A DNA stretch of 64,000 bases. Origin: Oikopleura dioica. Taxonomy: Eukaryota > Chordata > Appendicularia > Copelata > Oikopleuridae. Shown here piece by piece: positions 14,101 to 25,465 of this stretch. The position numbers were made by a program, and so were the translations under genes. Numbering within the stretch: position 1 is the first letter of the stretch; each line of letters begins with the position of its first letter. Under the pieces are notes generated by a model. That model had not been told where the DNA came from and did not search any database. It was given only the letters and a program-made list of their open reading frames with translations. The stretch is from positions 10,297,001 to 10,361,000 of the forward strand of contig OU015567.1 of the NCBI GenBank assembly GCA_907165135.1, in the 5' to 3' direction.

Positions 14101-16852
14101 TTGACTGACCTGGAAGTGATTTGGTGTGAGCCAGGTGTGGCCGACCCAGTGCGAGAATTGTCAGCATCGCCTCCATCAACACTGCCGTCCTCATCAATGC
14201 CTTCCTCACTAAATAAATATCAAAGATAGATTGGTTTTATTTGACAAGTTATTACCTTGTTTCGAGATCCCAGCTTCCTTTGCTCGAGCCAATGCTTCTA
14301 CCGCCTTCTGCGAAGGGACCAGAAGCGAGAGAGTCCGGGCGAGATCGGGAAGTTGAAGGTGTAGCATGATCAGCATCACGAAGGACTAGATCGATCGATG
14401 AAATTGAAGAGGACAAAGGGTAAGTTCAAAGAAATTTTATTCGGATTCGAGGAAATTCAATTATTTATTGATTTGCTGAGGCGATTTATAAAGGTGTTTT
14501 GAACCTAATCAGTGAGAGAAAAGAAGCAGTCCTGGATATGCTGCGATGATCCGATGCTAAATCTGATAGGCTTTGCAAGTCCGAGTGGCTAAAATCACGT
14601 GTTTTTAATGAGACGGTCTAGCTGACACGGAGATATAAACCTGGTGCTAAATGATCGTCGAAAAAGGTTTATTCCCTTTCCGCCTGTGAGGTCTTTTGAC
14701 GACCTAGAAAACTTCCGACAAAGATTTGACAGACTTCCTCCACACTCACTTCTTGCTCGTTGCCTAATGTCAATCATTTTCAAAAGTAACACAGTACAGC
14801 TTGCTACTGAAAGTAGCTATGTAGGGGGTCAGGACGGGTTCAAAAAGGCTCGTTTATCAAAAGTGATCCCTTAGATAGGCTATCTAACTCATTTAAAATC
14901 ATCACTTGGCTTTTTTCTTGCCTCTTAGCTGATAAAGGCCCAGTATTTTGAAGATTCACGGCTTACAAATATAATCGTCAAATTCATATAATTATTCTGG
15001 CTAAGATAAATAATTTGTGCTTTATTTCATGAGTTAAATCAATATAAACGAAGCTTTTTGGCCCTTCCTGACCAAATCTTTATTTAATCACTACCTCGCA
15101 GAGACTCTCGGCGTCTCCTCGACACCAATTCGGTGTGGCCCATCTTTGAATAAAATAGGACTTTTATGGTAAATCTTTCGGCCCGTATCTTTGTCGTAAA
15201 ATTGTCTTTTTACAAGGTTCGCACGAGATCTTTAATATAACAATCATCATACGCGTAAAACCATTTTCTAAAGTCCACATCTGTATTGAAAGGCATTTCT
15301 CTCTGTATGTGAGGATGCTGGCTTAGCAACTCTCAGACTGCCTGCGTCATGAAATCTGCCTGCTCATGACCTTATAGTGTTGCTTCAGGCACACAGGCAC
15401 TGCGCATCTGAGCTTATAAGCAACTGTCTAAGGCGTGTTTTTATGTAGCATAGGAAAAAAATTAAGAGAAAAAACGCTCCCTCGTGAAAAATAAGTAAGG
15501 GTTAGGGGCTTACCTCTTCTGTATGGACTTGACCCTTTTGAAAATTGATCTCTTTGTTCATCCTCAAAATCGTCCTCTATTTGGTATTCTTCTGCCGAAT
15601 CATCGTCAAACGAATCAGCATTCTCAACATCGCCCCAAACTTCCGTTGAAGTTTCGAGCGTATTGTCAAGGTCCTGCTCCAGTTGATCTTCATAGTTGTG
15701 ATTAATTGACCACTGCCGTCTCATGTCCATTGTATTGAACTGACATCGGTCTACTGTTTCGTAACCACTGGGCGCACTTGGCTGACTATCGTTGGGAATA
15801 TGCGAGTTTCTGAAGCCTGATCGAGATTCAGAAATCGGTGGCGGTGGTGGAGGAGGCGCAGGACGGAAGGAAGATGATCTGGAGACAGGATTAGAAAGAG
15901 CTGAAGGAAGAAATTTATCGAGGACGATTGTGATATTTCTTACATGTATGAGATCGTCTCAAAGGCACTGGTGGAGGCGATGGTTTCCGATGAGGTGATG
16001 TTGGTGCGGATATGGGTAGAGGTGGAGCAGAGACTGGAGGAGGCGGGAAGAACGAGTCCTCGTTTTCGTGATCAGGAGAGAGTGGCGGTTGCGGACAAGG
16101 AGGAGCTGGAGGCCGGGAATTATTGTTGTCGAATGCTTGCGACCGAGCCGTATTGTACATTGTATCGGCATCGAACGCGCTCATTGAAGATCTCTCTGAG
16201 CCCGCTCGCGGTGATGACATGGGGCTGTCTTGCGGGCTATTCATACAAGGGATTACCACCGAAAGAAAAAAGTCGACTCACCCTGCGTACTCGACAAAGG
16301 CTCTAGCTACAGCCGCGGTATGCTCCACATTGGAAGCCAGTAGAGTGTGGGTTTTCTTTATTGAATTCGTCGGAGTAGTTAATTCAGGCTCAAGAATTTG
16401 TTCTCGTGAGCCCCAAGCACCTTGGAGAAAAACTTGGTCGTTGTTGTCATTCCAGTCGCGAGCGTCACGAGGGTTAAAGCTCGATGCATCTGATTGAAAT
16501 CGCCTAAATGTCAGATGAGAAAGTGTAGTCTGGTAAAGAAGCTTACTGATTGCCGTGAAGATTGTCTATGCTTGTTCCGGAGCTGAGCGTTTTCAAAGGC
16601 AACTTTTGCTGAACTGTATCTAAGGCCTTTTGCGTTTCATTTTTCAATTGTTTCGAGAGCTTTTGAGTGGTCTTCTTCGACTTCTTTATTCCTAAAAACT
16701 TGTTAACAAAGGCATCGACCATTGATCGTATAATTATCTTGAAATTCGTTACCTGATCGGATTGAACTTCGCCATTTCGCTACGCGAGAAAATTTAGATT
16801 CGCCAGATTCCTCATGGTTATCAACCGAATTTTCACTAGCATTCGTACTCAT
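11132..16852 (-). CDS. ARHGEF10-type Rho guanine nucleotide exchange factor
   Basis: Fourteen exons sum to 1,333 codons in frame. Residues about 1-380 are low-complexity and acidic, with proline runs (PPPPPVSAPP) and a DDFEDEQRDQF stretch. The DH domain follows, beginning RRRILQSLVQTEKAYINSLG, and contains the diagnostic helix GLMLKPVQRFPQFLLILQDL and a PH-like region. The C-terminus is a beta-propeller-like region (GTGVWVARGDLPILYLYHAH, FLVAGTTSGIVIVLPLPKL) ending QGHKNPRDAENKD ... SVWRSGS. These last motifs and their order match ARHGEF10/10L, which activate RhoA-type GTPases. One intron of 1,128 nt (14386-15513) separates the N-terminal exons from the DH exons; both sides are phase 1 (AGA AGA G | TC CTT), which is why I treat them as one gene. 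The start at 16852 is the first in-frame ATG, close to a TTGTAG acceptor; upstream exons cannot be excluded. Confidence 0.85.
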
Positions 16853-18681
16853 CACCCATCCTACAATCGAACGAAGCGAGAGTCTGAAAAATACAAATAT
16901 TAATCCGCTGCAATAGTGAACATTCAGCAAGTTTTGAAACCAAAGGTCATTTCTTGTTTTCACTATAAGTTAGATGTATCTCTCTCTTTTTCGTAATAAT
17001 CAAGCCTCTCGGAAAAAGCGTAACACTACCCACGATCGATCAAAATTGGAAAAATGAACCTTTACTACTTTCAAATCTAATAAAAAAGAAAGACCGCCGC
17101 GATGTTTCTGAGAACCAAGAAAACCAAAAATGGATCATTCTCAAAAGTTGCAGTGCCAACATCAAATTATTATCTTGCAAATTTGGCGGTGTCTCTTGTT
17201 CTTGGTAAAATTCTTTTTGATACAACGGGAAAAAGATTTATTTTAGGAGATAAGAAAGCTTTACGATATGAGTTTAAGTTTCATTTATGAACCTGGCCTT
17301 TTGTTGATTTCCGTTTCTCTTTGAAATTTGCTCTGAATATGCGATTTAAAGCTAGGAGATTTTCGGAGCGCACTAATAAATGCTCGTTTTGTGCTCTGCT
17401 GATTTTGACCGATCTTTTTGACGCTCTCACAAGGAGAGCTTTACATCTTGACAGCTAAGTATTTTATTTTTCGGTTTCGCGCACCACTGGGCACTATCCT
17501 TAGGCGAGTAAATATGGCTGCTCGCCAAAAAAGAAGATTCAAGTTTCATCGTCATTTATAATCATAATGAAATCCGATCTCCTGAATATTCAAAAGAGAT
17601 CCTCATAAAGTGAATCTTCATAAGAGACAAGTCTTCGTTGATTTCTCTGATCTCCCAAACGCGCCTCAAAGGGTACCAGAAAAAGCTATCGAGAATAAAA
17701 TCTTTGGTACTCACCTCTTAGGCATTTATCAGCCCAATTTGAAAATGAAAAAGAAACTAGATCGATCGGAGAGGCCTTAGCCGGGATCATTTCAGCTGAA
17801 CTCTAGTTCTAACACAAACACTATCCGAAGGGCGATGAAAAATTTATGAAAAGAGGTGAATTTTTGATAGATTGAATTGAATAGAGGGCGAGATGTGTGG
17901 CCTAGAATGCTTAAACTGAATTGATCCGCGGTTGACTCACATTTTGACTGCAAAATCACTAACGACTCACTTGGAAGGTCAAAAAGTTTCTCAAAAGCTC
18001 AAGTCACTCGTTTGATTCTGCATTCTCTAATTCGGAATATTCAAATAAAATTCTACCGGTATACGTCAATGTTATTCACGCTCACTTCAATGTGAATTTG
18101 GCACGAGTCTCTAAAGTTTCTTCTTCCTGTCTTTTTTTCAAGCGGCGACGGTTTTTCAGTAAAATCTACGTATAATAATACCGCCTTTGTGGTGTCGGTG
18201 TGGCAAAGGGGAAAAGTGTTGTTTGAATGGAGCTGGGTGACCTCTAAGCCTCTTGTGTCACTGTCAAGGGTTATTCGGCGGTTAAACGGCAGTAAAAAAT
18301 GTAAGATTGAATCACAACGTGCTAGCTAACGTAGTATTATAGCAATTTTATTATCCGAACATATTAGGCATCAAAAGGGAGTGTCACACAAACAAGCATC
18401 AAGGGAAAAGGTAGTGTTTGAATGGTAAAACGAAGAAACTGACGATCGAAGAGGAGTATTTTCAATTATTTTCTTATCTTTATTCTTGTCTATGATAGCA
18501 GTTGAACATTGAATCTTATTGCAACAAGAATCGAAAAATTGCCTCTTTAATTACATGAATGTAGCTACTGAAAAAGTTTTTGAGAAGTCAGAAAGAATAT
18601 TTGAATGAATAGTGTTTATGATTGAATTTTCAGAGGAAAGATAGCGGAATAAAATGAAACATAGCATAAGGAATTTTTTTA
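16853..18681. other. Long gene-free interval
   Basis: About 1.8 kb between the RhoGEF start and the STAM stop. I see no conserved frame on either strand; the plus-strand frame at 17102-17290 has no recognisable domain and no neighbouring exon. It is unusually large for this compact region and probably holds RhoGEF regulatory DNA. Confidence 0.5.
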
Positions 18682-20583
18682 TCACAACAAATTTTGTGCT
18701 TGAGTAGGTGGTGCTGCTTGATTAGATCCACCAGAAGGTGGTTCAATGCCAGCCTGGTAAGAGGGCATTGGTTGCTGCTGGTAGGCTCCCGCTGCTTGTT
18801 GCTGATGTTGTGGAACTTGTTGATGGTGCTGTAGGAGCGAAGCATCCGTTACTGGTGGTGTCGGTGGTGGAGCGGTGGGCTCATAGGGTCCGTTATAGGG
18901 AGATCCGGTACTGTACGCACTAGGCGGTGGAGTAAAATATTGCTGTTGTTGCGGATGGAAATTCGCTTGAGGCTGCGTGGCGAACATGTTTTGTGCGGAT
19001 GCATTTGGCGGGAGATTTCCCATCGTATATCCTCGACTCTGGATCTGAGATTGATAGGCTTGCTGGTTTATGTGTTGGTTCATTTCCGCAGGCTGGGGGG
19101 TCTCTACTGGCTGGTAGCCTTGAGAGTATTGGTGAACTTGTTGAGGAGCGTATTGTTGGCCAGGTGCATACTTATTTTTTCATTATCGAAAGAAGAAATG
19201 GCAGAGTTTTACCTGCATAGACATTGAAGCCATAGAGTTGGTCAGCTGTGGTATGTAAGATGAATTCATCGTCGAGAGTTGATCCTGCATCAAGGAGTCG
19301 TAAAGCTGCAGACATTGTAAAATCTTTTCATTTAATTGTGTCAGTTCCAGCTGCTCAGTATCCATTTCAGACAATTTTGAATCAATAATAGCACCTGAAA
19401 AGTATTCCGCCATAAAAAAAGTTCAACCATCGCAGAGTTCATTTGCTTACCCATTTTAGAGCAGATCTCTTCGTTCTGTAGCATTTCAGCAGAGTCCTTT
19501 TCTTCTGACGGATCAGCAGACTCGACCTGTTCAAGAGTCTTATCGAGCAAGGCCTCGTCGACTTTGATAACGACTTTGTTCTCAGACTTCTTGGGCGGCT
19601 CTGTTTTCTGATCAAGCGTTTTGGTTACGAAATTCGCTGGGAATAAACCTAAATTGATTGTAAATTTTGACATGAATTCGTCAACTGAGCTCACCGGATT
19701 TTCCATTGAGCGATCCCTCCCACCAGTTTGGATCACACTCTTCAATCAGCGTGATAATGTCGTTTGCTTTGAAAGTCAGCTCATTGTCCTCCACCGCTTC
19801 GAAGTCGTACAGCGCCTTGACTTTGACGGCCTTTTCAGCGTTTGGCGAGGTTTGAAGAGTCGAGTAGTACAAGCTAGGCGTTTGTTGTTTCACCTTCGAA
19901 TGCGTAAGTGTTTTCTTCCTTCATTAATAGTACCTTTGTTGTCTGTTTCTTTGCTTCTTCTTCTTGGAGACTCAGTTGAAGGGCGAGAGCTAAATCATCC
20001 GCTTCTTTTTGACTGTCGACTGCATCTGGATTTGTTGTCATTTGCCGCCGTTCGCTTTTCGGCTCCGGGAAATGCGTCCCGTTTGCGCGTAAGAAATGAT
20101 AGAAGCTAGACAAAATCAGCATCAAAGATAGAAGGGTGGACTTACCTAACGATCATTGAAAGTTCGCTATCGTGCTCAAACTCTTTGGTCCATTTGAGAA
20201 TCAGTTCTTTGCACTTTTCGCCGACAAGGTCGTTTCTGCCAACGATGGGCCTCAGTTCATTGATAAATTCTTGGCTGCATACGTTTCGCTGGAATTCTCG
20301 GCCTGAGTTTGAAGTTGCTGCATCCAGTACAACAAGAGCTTTAAGCCAAATGTTAAAACACGAAAAGGAAAACGGAGTAGACGAAACCTTGAAGAGCGAC
20401 GCGAGGTATTTTATGCTGTATTTTCTTAGTTATTGAGGCCAAGCAGTCTTTAGCGTTCTTAGGAGACACTCGAGCTTTATCACAAATAGATAAAATTAAG
20501 CTCCAGTCCTCTGTAACCACGTTTTCGTTACAGGCCTTGTCTAACAGGGGATCGAACGGACTTGAATTTCCAAAAAGACCCAT
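18682..20583 (-). CDS. STAM: Signal-transducing adaptor molecule (STAM), ESCRT-0 subunit
   Basis: STAM pairs with HRS at endosomes and sorts ubiquitinated receptors. Seven exons join to 543 codons, close to vertebrate STAM length. Domains in order: VHS (FDPLLDKACNENVVTEDWSL to LILKWTKEFEHDSELSMIV, about 1-130), ubiquitin-interacting motif (DDLALALQLSLQEEEA, about 160-180), SH3 (VKALYDFEAVEDNELTFKAND ... NWWEGSLNG ... GLFPANFV, about 215-270), coiled-coil GAT region (about 330-400, KLSEMDTEQLELTQLNEKIL) and a Gln/Pro-rich tail. Introns are 41-60 nt. The ankyrin gene ends 147 bp upstream on the same strand, so a shared transcript is possible. Confidence 0.93.
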
Positions 20584-20730
20584 TTCTTATTCTAAAAATT
20601 TCGCATTTATTTCGATATTGCTAGAAAAATAAACTTTTGTCAGTAATAGAAAAATAAGTTCGAAGAAGAATAGAGCAGTTTAAAAAATAGAAAGGCCTAA
20701 GGAATGCAGCAAAGAAGGTAGAAAAGCAGC

Positions 20731-23700
20731 TCAATAAAAGTAATTTAGGTTCAAATCTGTGGATTCTGGAATCAATTCTTGTTTTGTAGGGCTGGTTTCT
20801 GCGCCAAGTAAATGCGCTACCTTGTCATTTTTCGTTTTGATAGCGACATCCAGCGCAGTTTCTTTCGCCCGGGATAGAATCGTCAAGTCAGCGCCATTTT
20901 CAAGCAGAATTTTCGCCGTATTAACGAGTCCATTCTTCGCGGTAAGGTGCAAGCACGTCTCTCCCTGAGCGTTTTTTTCGTTCACGCCAAATGTTGCGAG
21001 AAGATTCTTCAGTGCTTCATCGTTTCCGGAGGCGACAGCGGCATGAAGAGGAAATGCTTCGTTTTTCATTAATTTTTCGTAAGGCAGATTCCATCGTTCG
21101 ATAAATTCGGCTGAAATTTAAAATATTCCTATCTGCTAACCACAGCTGGAGTCTACGAGCTCTCGAGACGCAATATCCCGATCACGTGACTAGACTTACC
21201 CATGTGCTTGTTTACTCGCAGGGCGATTTCTTTCACTTCTTCGAGTAGTTGGCTCCAGCCGGACTCGGTGAACTTTGTTTTCATGCTTTCAAGAAGCAAC
21301 TTGACGGATGCAATATCACCAGACTCTACGGCCAGATGGAGGCCACTGAAATAATACAGTGAAAATCCAAAATTTGCCCACCCAAAATTTGGCCGCTTTT
21401 TGTCTAAATCCGCCTTTATTGGAACCTGGAATCAACCCAAAATTTGGCCGCTTTTTCAAAAATAAAAAAATTTTCATCAGAATCGGACCTAAATGATGCT
21501 ATTTCCGATCATTTTAAGCTTTTTAGGGTGTTTTAGTCATTTAAAATGACGAAATTCTCATAAGAATGTCTTCAAACAAGCAAAAATTTGAATAAATTCG
21601 TCAAAAATCATGCCGATTTTCGAAAATTTCGAAACTTTGCTTTTTGAAGGGGAAACTTGGCTACCCGGCATAAAACCCAAAATTTGGCCGCTTTTTTCGG
21701 GAATTTACATCTGAAAACCGGCCAATTTTTGGGTTTTCACTGTACTCAAAATCGAAAAGTAGGTTATCGAGTGTACCTAAATCCGTCCTTATCAGTCGCC
21801 ATCACATCAGCTTTGAATCGGAGCAGGGTCTCCACACAATCAGTCTCACCATGCCAGCATGCGTAGTGAAGCGGACTCCAACCCTGAAGGACAAAATTAC
21901 TCTCTCGAACTTTATCCTTGCGTTTGTTTACGAGAAAACGCGGGAAAAACGCCACTTTGCTCAAAATTAACAAAAAGTCTCTAGAACGTAATCCCTTGCT
22001 GAGCTTGTTTTGAAAATATTTTCGAAAGTGCTTCAGTTTTGTTTTTTCGGTTTTCAGTACAACCACGTTTCGTTAAAAATATGATGCCATTTGTTCGTTT
22101 CGCCACGCCTATTCTCCGAAGAACTTTTGCATCAAGGCATGGGACTATTTAATTCCAATATACGATTCCGGTAAAACGGAAAGAAATAGCCCGTTTTAAG
22201 AACTCAAACTCATGCTGGTATGAATGCGATTCTTGGTGTCATTCTCTCTGGTGGCTTTTTGGCTGCGATGGAAAAACGGTGAGTAGCGAAAAATTGACTG
22301 AGAAATGAGTAGACTAATTGACATTTTGAAAATTATCGAAGGCCGCTGAGAACGGTTTCAGCAGGGTTCAAAATGTAGCAATATAATGCTGCTACATGCT
22401 ACACGTGCTACATCCCTCAAAAAAATTCCCTGCTACATGCTACATGTGCTACATCCCCTCAGAAAAATCGCTGCTACATGCTACACTTGCTACATAAAAT
22501 ATAAAAAAAAATATTTTTTTCGCGAAATTTTTAAAGTCAAACTAGATTACTTTTTAGCTAATAAACACTGTAAGGTATCAAAAGAGACGTTGAAAATAGT
22601 ATGAGGCTGAAAAATCGTCTCTTCCGACAAATTTCACTGTAAAATGTATTCTTGTCATGTTTTTGTTGAAATATTGCATTCTAGAACAAAATTGTTGCTT
22701 TCTCACGAAAATTTTCTGCAGAATTTCGGAGTCAATAATAACAATTCTGCTCTGGAATTTTCTTTAAGCGAACAAAAATCTTCACCCCCAAAAAAATATA
22801 GCAATGTAGCAAGCTACCCTTTGCTACACGTTTTTTGAACGCTGCTACATGCTACACCTGCTACATCAGCATGTAGCAAATATGTAGCAATTGCTACATT
22901 GCTACATTACTACACTGCTACATTTGGAACCCTGGGTTTCAGACCAAATGACCCGGTGTTAATTTGGTTCAAATTAATGGCGAACTTTCGAAACCAACTA
23001 ACGATACATTTTCAGATATCCAGGCTCGACTGGTCTCGGACAAGCTTTACCTTCGACATCAGAGAAGAATTGACAGTGTCAACGTCCATCCCGCTCTCCA
23101 AAGCGCTTCTGATGAAGTTCTCTGCGCCATGACTGGCCGCGATATGAAGAGCCGTTCTTCCCTTTGCATCGACTGCGTCCAAGGGAAGCTTGTATTCTGA
23201 AGAAGGCATGAATAAATCGTTCGTTTTCTGTTCAAATTATGAATCAAAGAGTGACTCTCGTAATGCGATTCACTCTTTCATTTGTTTTTATGTCTTATTA
23301 TAAGCAAGATTTGATTAAGGGAGTAGAATAATGGAGGGATTAAAAAACTGAAAAGCGCTTTGGCCCTGGCACTCACTTGTGTAAGCTTGGATTAAATTAT
23401 GAGCATCCCGCTGGGCTGCGCAATGCAGAGGCGTCCATTCATTCTTTGGCAGCGTCGCAAAAGGGTCAGCGCCTCTATACAAGAGGACCAGGCTGCAGTT
23501 CAACTTGTTCAGCTGCGCGGCAAGGTGGAGAAGGGTTAAACTCTTTTAGGGAGATTTATAAAGATAAATATCTTATTGGCATTAGCATTCAGTTGCGTCC
23601 TTTTAGGCTGCTATCAACCATCAAGCAAGGCTAAAGCCAAGATAATGGTCAGCCATAAGAAAATCGAGAATACCGCATAAGGCGGCGTGAGAAACCCGCA

Positions 23701-23880
23701 AGATATCATACGCATCTCGCCGATGCACGCTAATTTTCTACATTACCAGTTCTGCATTAATAAAAAACCTGCCTGTTCATTTCGCAAACTGATCAACCTC
23801 GGATTCTCCTTTATCGCATTATCAAGCGCCCTGTCATTGTCTGTTTGCAACAACTGTATGATTGCCTGACTGATTAGCAT
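20731..23880 (-). CDS. Ankyrin-repeat protein, about 350 residues
   Basis: Six exons (23773-23880, 23377-23542, 23051-23196, 21777-21883, 21200-21345, 20731-21110) give 351 codons. Ankyrin units are clear: SLTLLHLAAQLNKL, EWTPLHCAAQRDAHNLIQ, GRTALHIAASHGAENFI, GWSPLHYACWHGETDCVETLL, GLHLAVESGDIASVKLLLES, AFPLHAAVASGNDEAL, GETCLHLTAKNGLVNTAKILLENGADL. The first junction only fits as a GC-AG intron (CAG/GCAGGT at 23772); the other junctions use GT-AG. The start at 23880 follows TTTTAG/A, a likely trans-splice acceptor. Two introns are long because they contain MITEs. No catalytic or membrane domain is seen, so the partner protein is unknown. Confidence 0.85.
21357..21742. mobile_element. Tc1/mariner (pogo-like) MITE in an ankyrin-gene intron
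   Basis: A 386-bp element flanked by TA on each side (21355-21356 and 21743-21744). Terminal inverted repeats read CAGTGAAAATCCAAAATTT at the left and CAGTGAAAACCCAAAAATT at the right (complement). The interior repeats ACCCAAAATTTGGCCGCTTTTT three times. No coding frame. Confidence 0.8.
22362..22934. mobile_element. hAT-like MITE in an ankyrin-gene intron
   Basis: 573 bp with exact 8-bp target duplications GGTTTCAG (22354-22361 and 22935-22942) and terminal inverted repeats CAGGGTTCAAAATGTAGCA / CAGGGTTCCAAATGTAGCA. Subterminal arrays of GCTACATGCTACACGTGCTA-like units lie in both halves. No coding frame. Confidence 0.9.
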
Positions 23881-24999
23881 TCTAAAACCACGAATTTCAA
23901 GACACAAGAAATAGCAATTGTTTTTTCGATATTTTATAATGTATTCGAATCGTTGTGAGAAAAGAAGGTGCAACAAGGTTCATTTCTTCGGGAATATTTT
24001 TTTCAGAATATTTTGTGAAGAACATGATTTTCGGGTTGTCTATTGAGTATAATGAGGGAATGAAATGGAGGTAAAGTATTCCGGAAGTATAGAAGAAGCG
24101 ATCTCAGACCTATCAGAGCATTTTGTTCTATCGTTTTTTTTTTGCTTGACAAAGAGAAACCCTAAAGTTAACAAATAAAGCGACAAAACAAAAAGTCAAG
24201 GTCGTCAAGGATCAGAAATAAGTGACAAGGTTACAGTAAAAAATAAAAAGATAAAGAACGGGTTGAAATGGGCCTTTGGCGAGGTTGGTGAAAATTCATT
24301 TATGGCGAAATTGGATTTAGATTAAAATTTTCTTCTTCAGAAATGAATACCATCAATCTCCGCCCGTCTAAAATTCCCAGGTGAGTCAGAAGCCCGACGG
24401 TCTATTACTGGCAATTTGTCAGTAAATTGGACCGACATTTGTAACCGATCGATCTTGCTAAAGTTGAACTTGTGAACTTTGGCCTTGGATTTTTGAACGG
24501 GCGAAAAATGATCGAGCTTCAATTTTCCAACCAAATTTATATAAAAAGCTAAGCTGAAGAAAACAAAATGAAAAAAGGTCTCTTTCAATCGTGTCACGTG
24601 ACTAATAATTCAGTCTTTTTGCGGTGAATTGTTTGAAATCATTAAAGTTATGGAAGAAAACTCAAAAAAGAAAGTTTTGTAAGTGTTTTAAAGTTTCGTT
24701 GAGTCTTAAAGTTTTGTTTGCTTTTTAGAAACACAGACAGCTACAGGTGTTTTTTTTTTCAAGTTTCGAGTTGGTGTTTTTGTTCGATTGTGCGAGTGTT
24801 GGCGCGTGGCCAGCGCAGGAAAAAGCAACTCGAGTTGCCACTAAACAACTCGACAGCTTTTAAATTTAGCCCGTTTCGGCAAGAAGCTCTGGTGTTCTAT
24901 TTTGTTGGGCGAAGCAGTGAGCGATCACGTGATGTGGAAGTGTGGAACGATGTGGAGAAGTAAAAGGACTGGACTTGACGTTTTTAGGTGAACTCTTCT
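23881..24999. other. Intergenic, no gene seen
   Basis: Upstream of the ankyrin gene. Short open frames at 24337-24597 (minus) and 24718-24963 (plus) have no motif or splice support; presumed promoter and spacer DNA. Confidence 0.45.
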
Positions 25000-25287
25000 T
25001 CAAGGGACCACGATCGCACTGTCAGTACTAATGTGGCTTATTGCCTCGTCAGAAACGGAGCTGGTGGCGGGTTCGGAGTCCTTGCGCGCGCTTGGAGAGG
25101 CAGAACTCGTCGACAGGGCCTTGGGCGTGAGGCTGCGATCCATCCGGCCGTCGTGCGGAGCAGAGAGAATATTTCCCTGATGATCCGCGTAGAAGAGCCC
25201 CAACGATTTTCCACGGCTCTTGCGAGCTTCTGTTGCTGATTCGCGGCGAACTTTTATGGAATCAAGATTTGTTTTTGAATTATGCAA
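25000..25287 (-). other. Possible coding exon, Ser/Thr-rich, unplaced
   Basis: An open frame of about 95 codons bounded upstream by an AAAG acceptor and ending in TGA at 25000. The peptide is hydrophilic and Ser-rich (KDSEPATSSVSDEAISHIST) with RRESATEARKSRGKS near its start and no ATG. It could be an alternative cytoplasmic tail of the small membrane protein just upstream (25466-28236), because a phase-0 donor occurs there before VMYVFQ. Not recognised otherwise. Confidence 0.3.
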
Positions 25288-25465
25288 CTTTAAAGTATAA
25301 ACTTCGTTAGCCTACTTTTCATCTATAGAGTCACGATTATTTGTCATCTACTGTAGATGATCTACATGTAGCGCCTTATCACCCTCCTGTCCTAAGAAAG
25401 GTCAATTTTGATCAAGTTTGACTAGTGAATTAATTATTTGAATAAATGGTCGTTCTGAACTGATC

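Noticed and set aside
17102-17290. Plus-strand 62-codon frame in the gap before the RhoGEF gene
   Set aside because: No domain, no neighbouring exon; single short frame expected by chance.
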